Shown here piece after piece: positions 63,340-64,000 of a stretch of DNA of 64,000 bases (position 1 is the stretch's first letter; every line of letters starts with the position of its first letter). Below the pieces are notes generated by a model. It searched no databases. It worked only from the letters and a program-made list of their open reading frames with translations, and was not told the origin of the DNA. Both the position numbers and the translations under genes were made by a program. Origin of the DNA: Pseudo-nitzschia pungens (taxonomy: Eukaryota > Bacillariophyta > Bacillariophyceae > Bacillariales > Bacillariaceae); the NCBI GenBank assembly GCA_037355855.1, contig CM074764.1, positions 1-64,000 of the forward strand. The letters are read 5' to 3'.

Positions 63340-64000
63340 CAAGATTCTAACTGAACAGGATGCTAAGGAGGATGCTAAGCAGGATGATAAGCAGGATGCT
63401 GGGCCCTTCCAGTAGAATTTGTACCAGATCTACATACCCTATCACTTATCAGAGCAATATCATGATAAATATTCAGTGTGCTAACTTAAAAAGCGAACTG
63501 TGCTAGGGGGGGGCTGAACAGGATGCTAAGCAGGATGCTGGACCCTTCTAGTAGTAGTACAATTTGTACCAGATTTACATACCCTATCACTTATCAGATC
63601 AATATTGGGAGATCTACAGGGGGTGCTAACTGAATAACCGAACTCTACTGTGCAAAGGGCGACACTTAACAGGATGCTGAGCATGATGCTGGGCCTTGTA
63701 TGTAGAACTTGTACTAGATCTACATACCTTAGCTCTTAGCAAATTAATATTAGGAGATCTACAGGGGGTGCTAACTAATTAACCGAACTCTAGTACTGTT
63801 CTAAGGGGGACACTTAACATGATGCTAAGCAGGATGCTGGGCCTTGTATGTAGAACTTGTACCAGATCTACATACCCTAGCTTTTATCAGAGCAATATTG
63901 GGAGATCTACAGGGGGTGCTAACTAATTAACCGAACTATACTTTGCTAAGGGGGACACTTAACAGGATGCTGCTGGGCCTTCTTGTTTGTAGAACTTGTA
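63340..64000 (+). repeat. Dispersed ~150-bp repeat family, plus orientation, 5 copies
   Basis: Units begin (CTGA/CTTA)ACAGGATGCTAAG... and continue GGATGCTGGGCC(C)TT, GTAGAA(T/C)TTGTACCAGATC, TACATACC(C/T)TA, GGGAGATCTACAGGGGGTGC. Starts near 63353, 63515, 63667, 63815 and 63958 give spacings of ~145-162 bases. The last is cut by the window end. It is the same family as 47150-47640, which lies in the opposite orientation. Confidence 0.88.

Overview
The window reads as nuclear DNA of a diatom, probably a raphid pennate. Evidence: an LRR/LNR multipass membrane protein of the type common in diatoms, a Ty1/copia element whose protease reads DSHADT (as in diatom copia lineages), an EF-hand protein with a signal peptide ending in a CA-F plastid-type motif, a small Lys/Ser/Thr/Pro-rich silaffin-like secreted protein, a large PTS-rich secreted protein joined to a FAS1 domain, and phase-consistent GT-AG introns. 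There is no prokaryotic operon logic. Species cannot be fixed by reading alone.

Region A, 1-22137: three head-to-tail copies of a ~7.1 kb unit. Each unit holds, left to right, seven 181-bp repeats, a short TAGCATT-type repeat, one 683-aa minus-strand ORF, 52-bp repeats, a ~2 kb array of ~38-bp repeats, an A/T-rich spacer, and a CCCCAA/CCCCAACAA array. Spacing of every part is the same in all copies; length changes lie only in the C4A2 arrays. The ORF is unrecognised but has an ordered trio of motifs (KIDVGIE, RIYNK, LRYEYRI) that resembles rolling-circle plasmid/phage replication initiators. This is my candidate for an undescribed system: an iteron-rich, perhaps self-replicating element amplified in tandem.

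Region B, 22137-25854: a minus-strand LRR gene whose last visible intron runs directly into the C4A2 array. Its 72-bp LRR exons plus ~150-bp introns are tandemly duplicated.

Region C, 25855-32419: mostly non-coding DNA plus one predicted membrane or secreted protein (30193-31545). Region D, 32425-42371: a complete, very young Ty1/copia retrotransposon with 899/900-bp LTRs, target duplication ACTCG, gag and pol separated by a single in-frame TGA, and an LRR-like exon fragment between pol and the 3' LTR.

Region E, 42377-59700: a plastid-type EF-hand protein, a secreted 2OG-Fe(II) oxygenase-like protein, a silaffin-like protein, and a two-exon gene for a mucin-like/Tyr-rich/FAS1 protein. These last three look like cell-wall or adhesion functions; a secreted oxygenase near Pro-rich wall proteins is suggestive but unproven. 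Region F, 59700-64000: a 735-bp foldback hAT-type MITE with an 8-bp target duplication, non-coding DNA rich in GTAAGGTTAC-like words, a minisatellite ending in a perfect palindrome, and a ~150-bp repeat family also seen at 45.9-47.6 kb.
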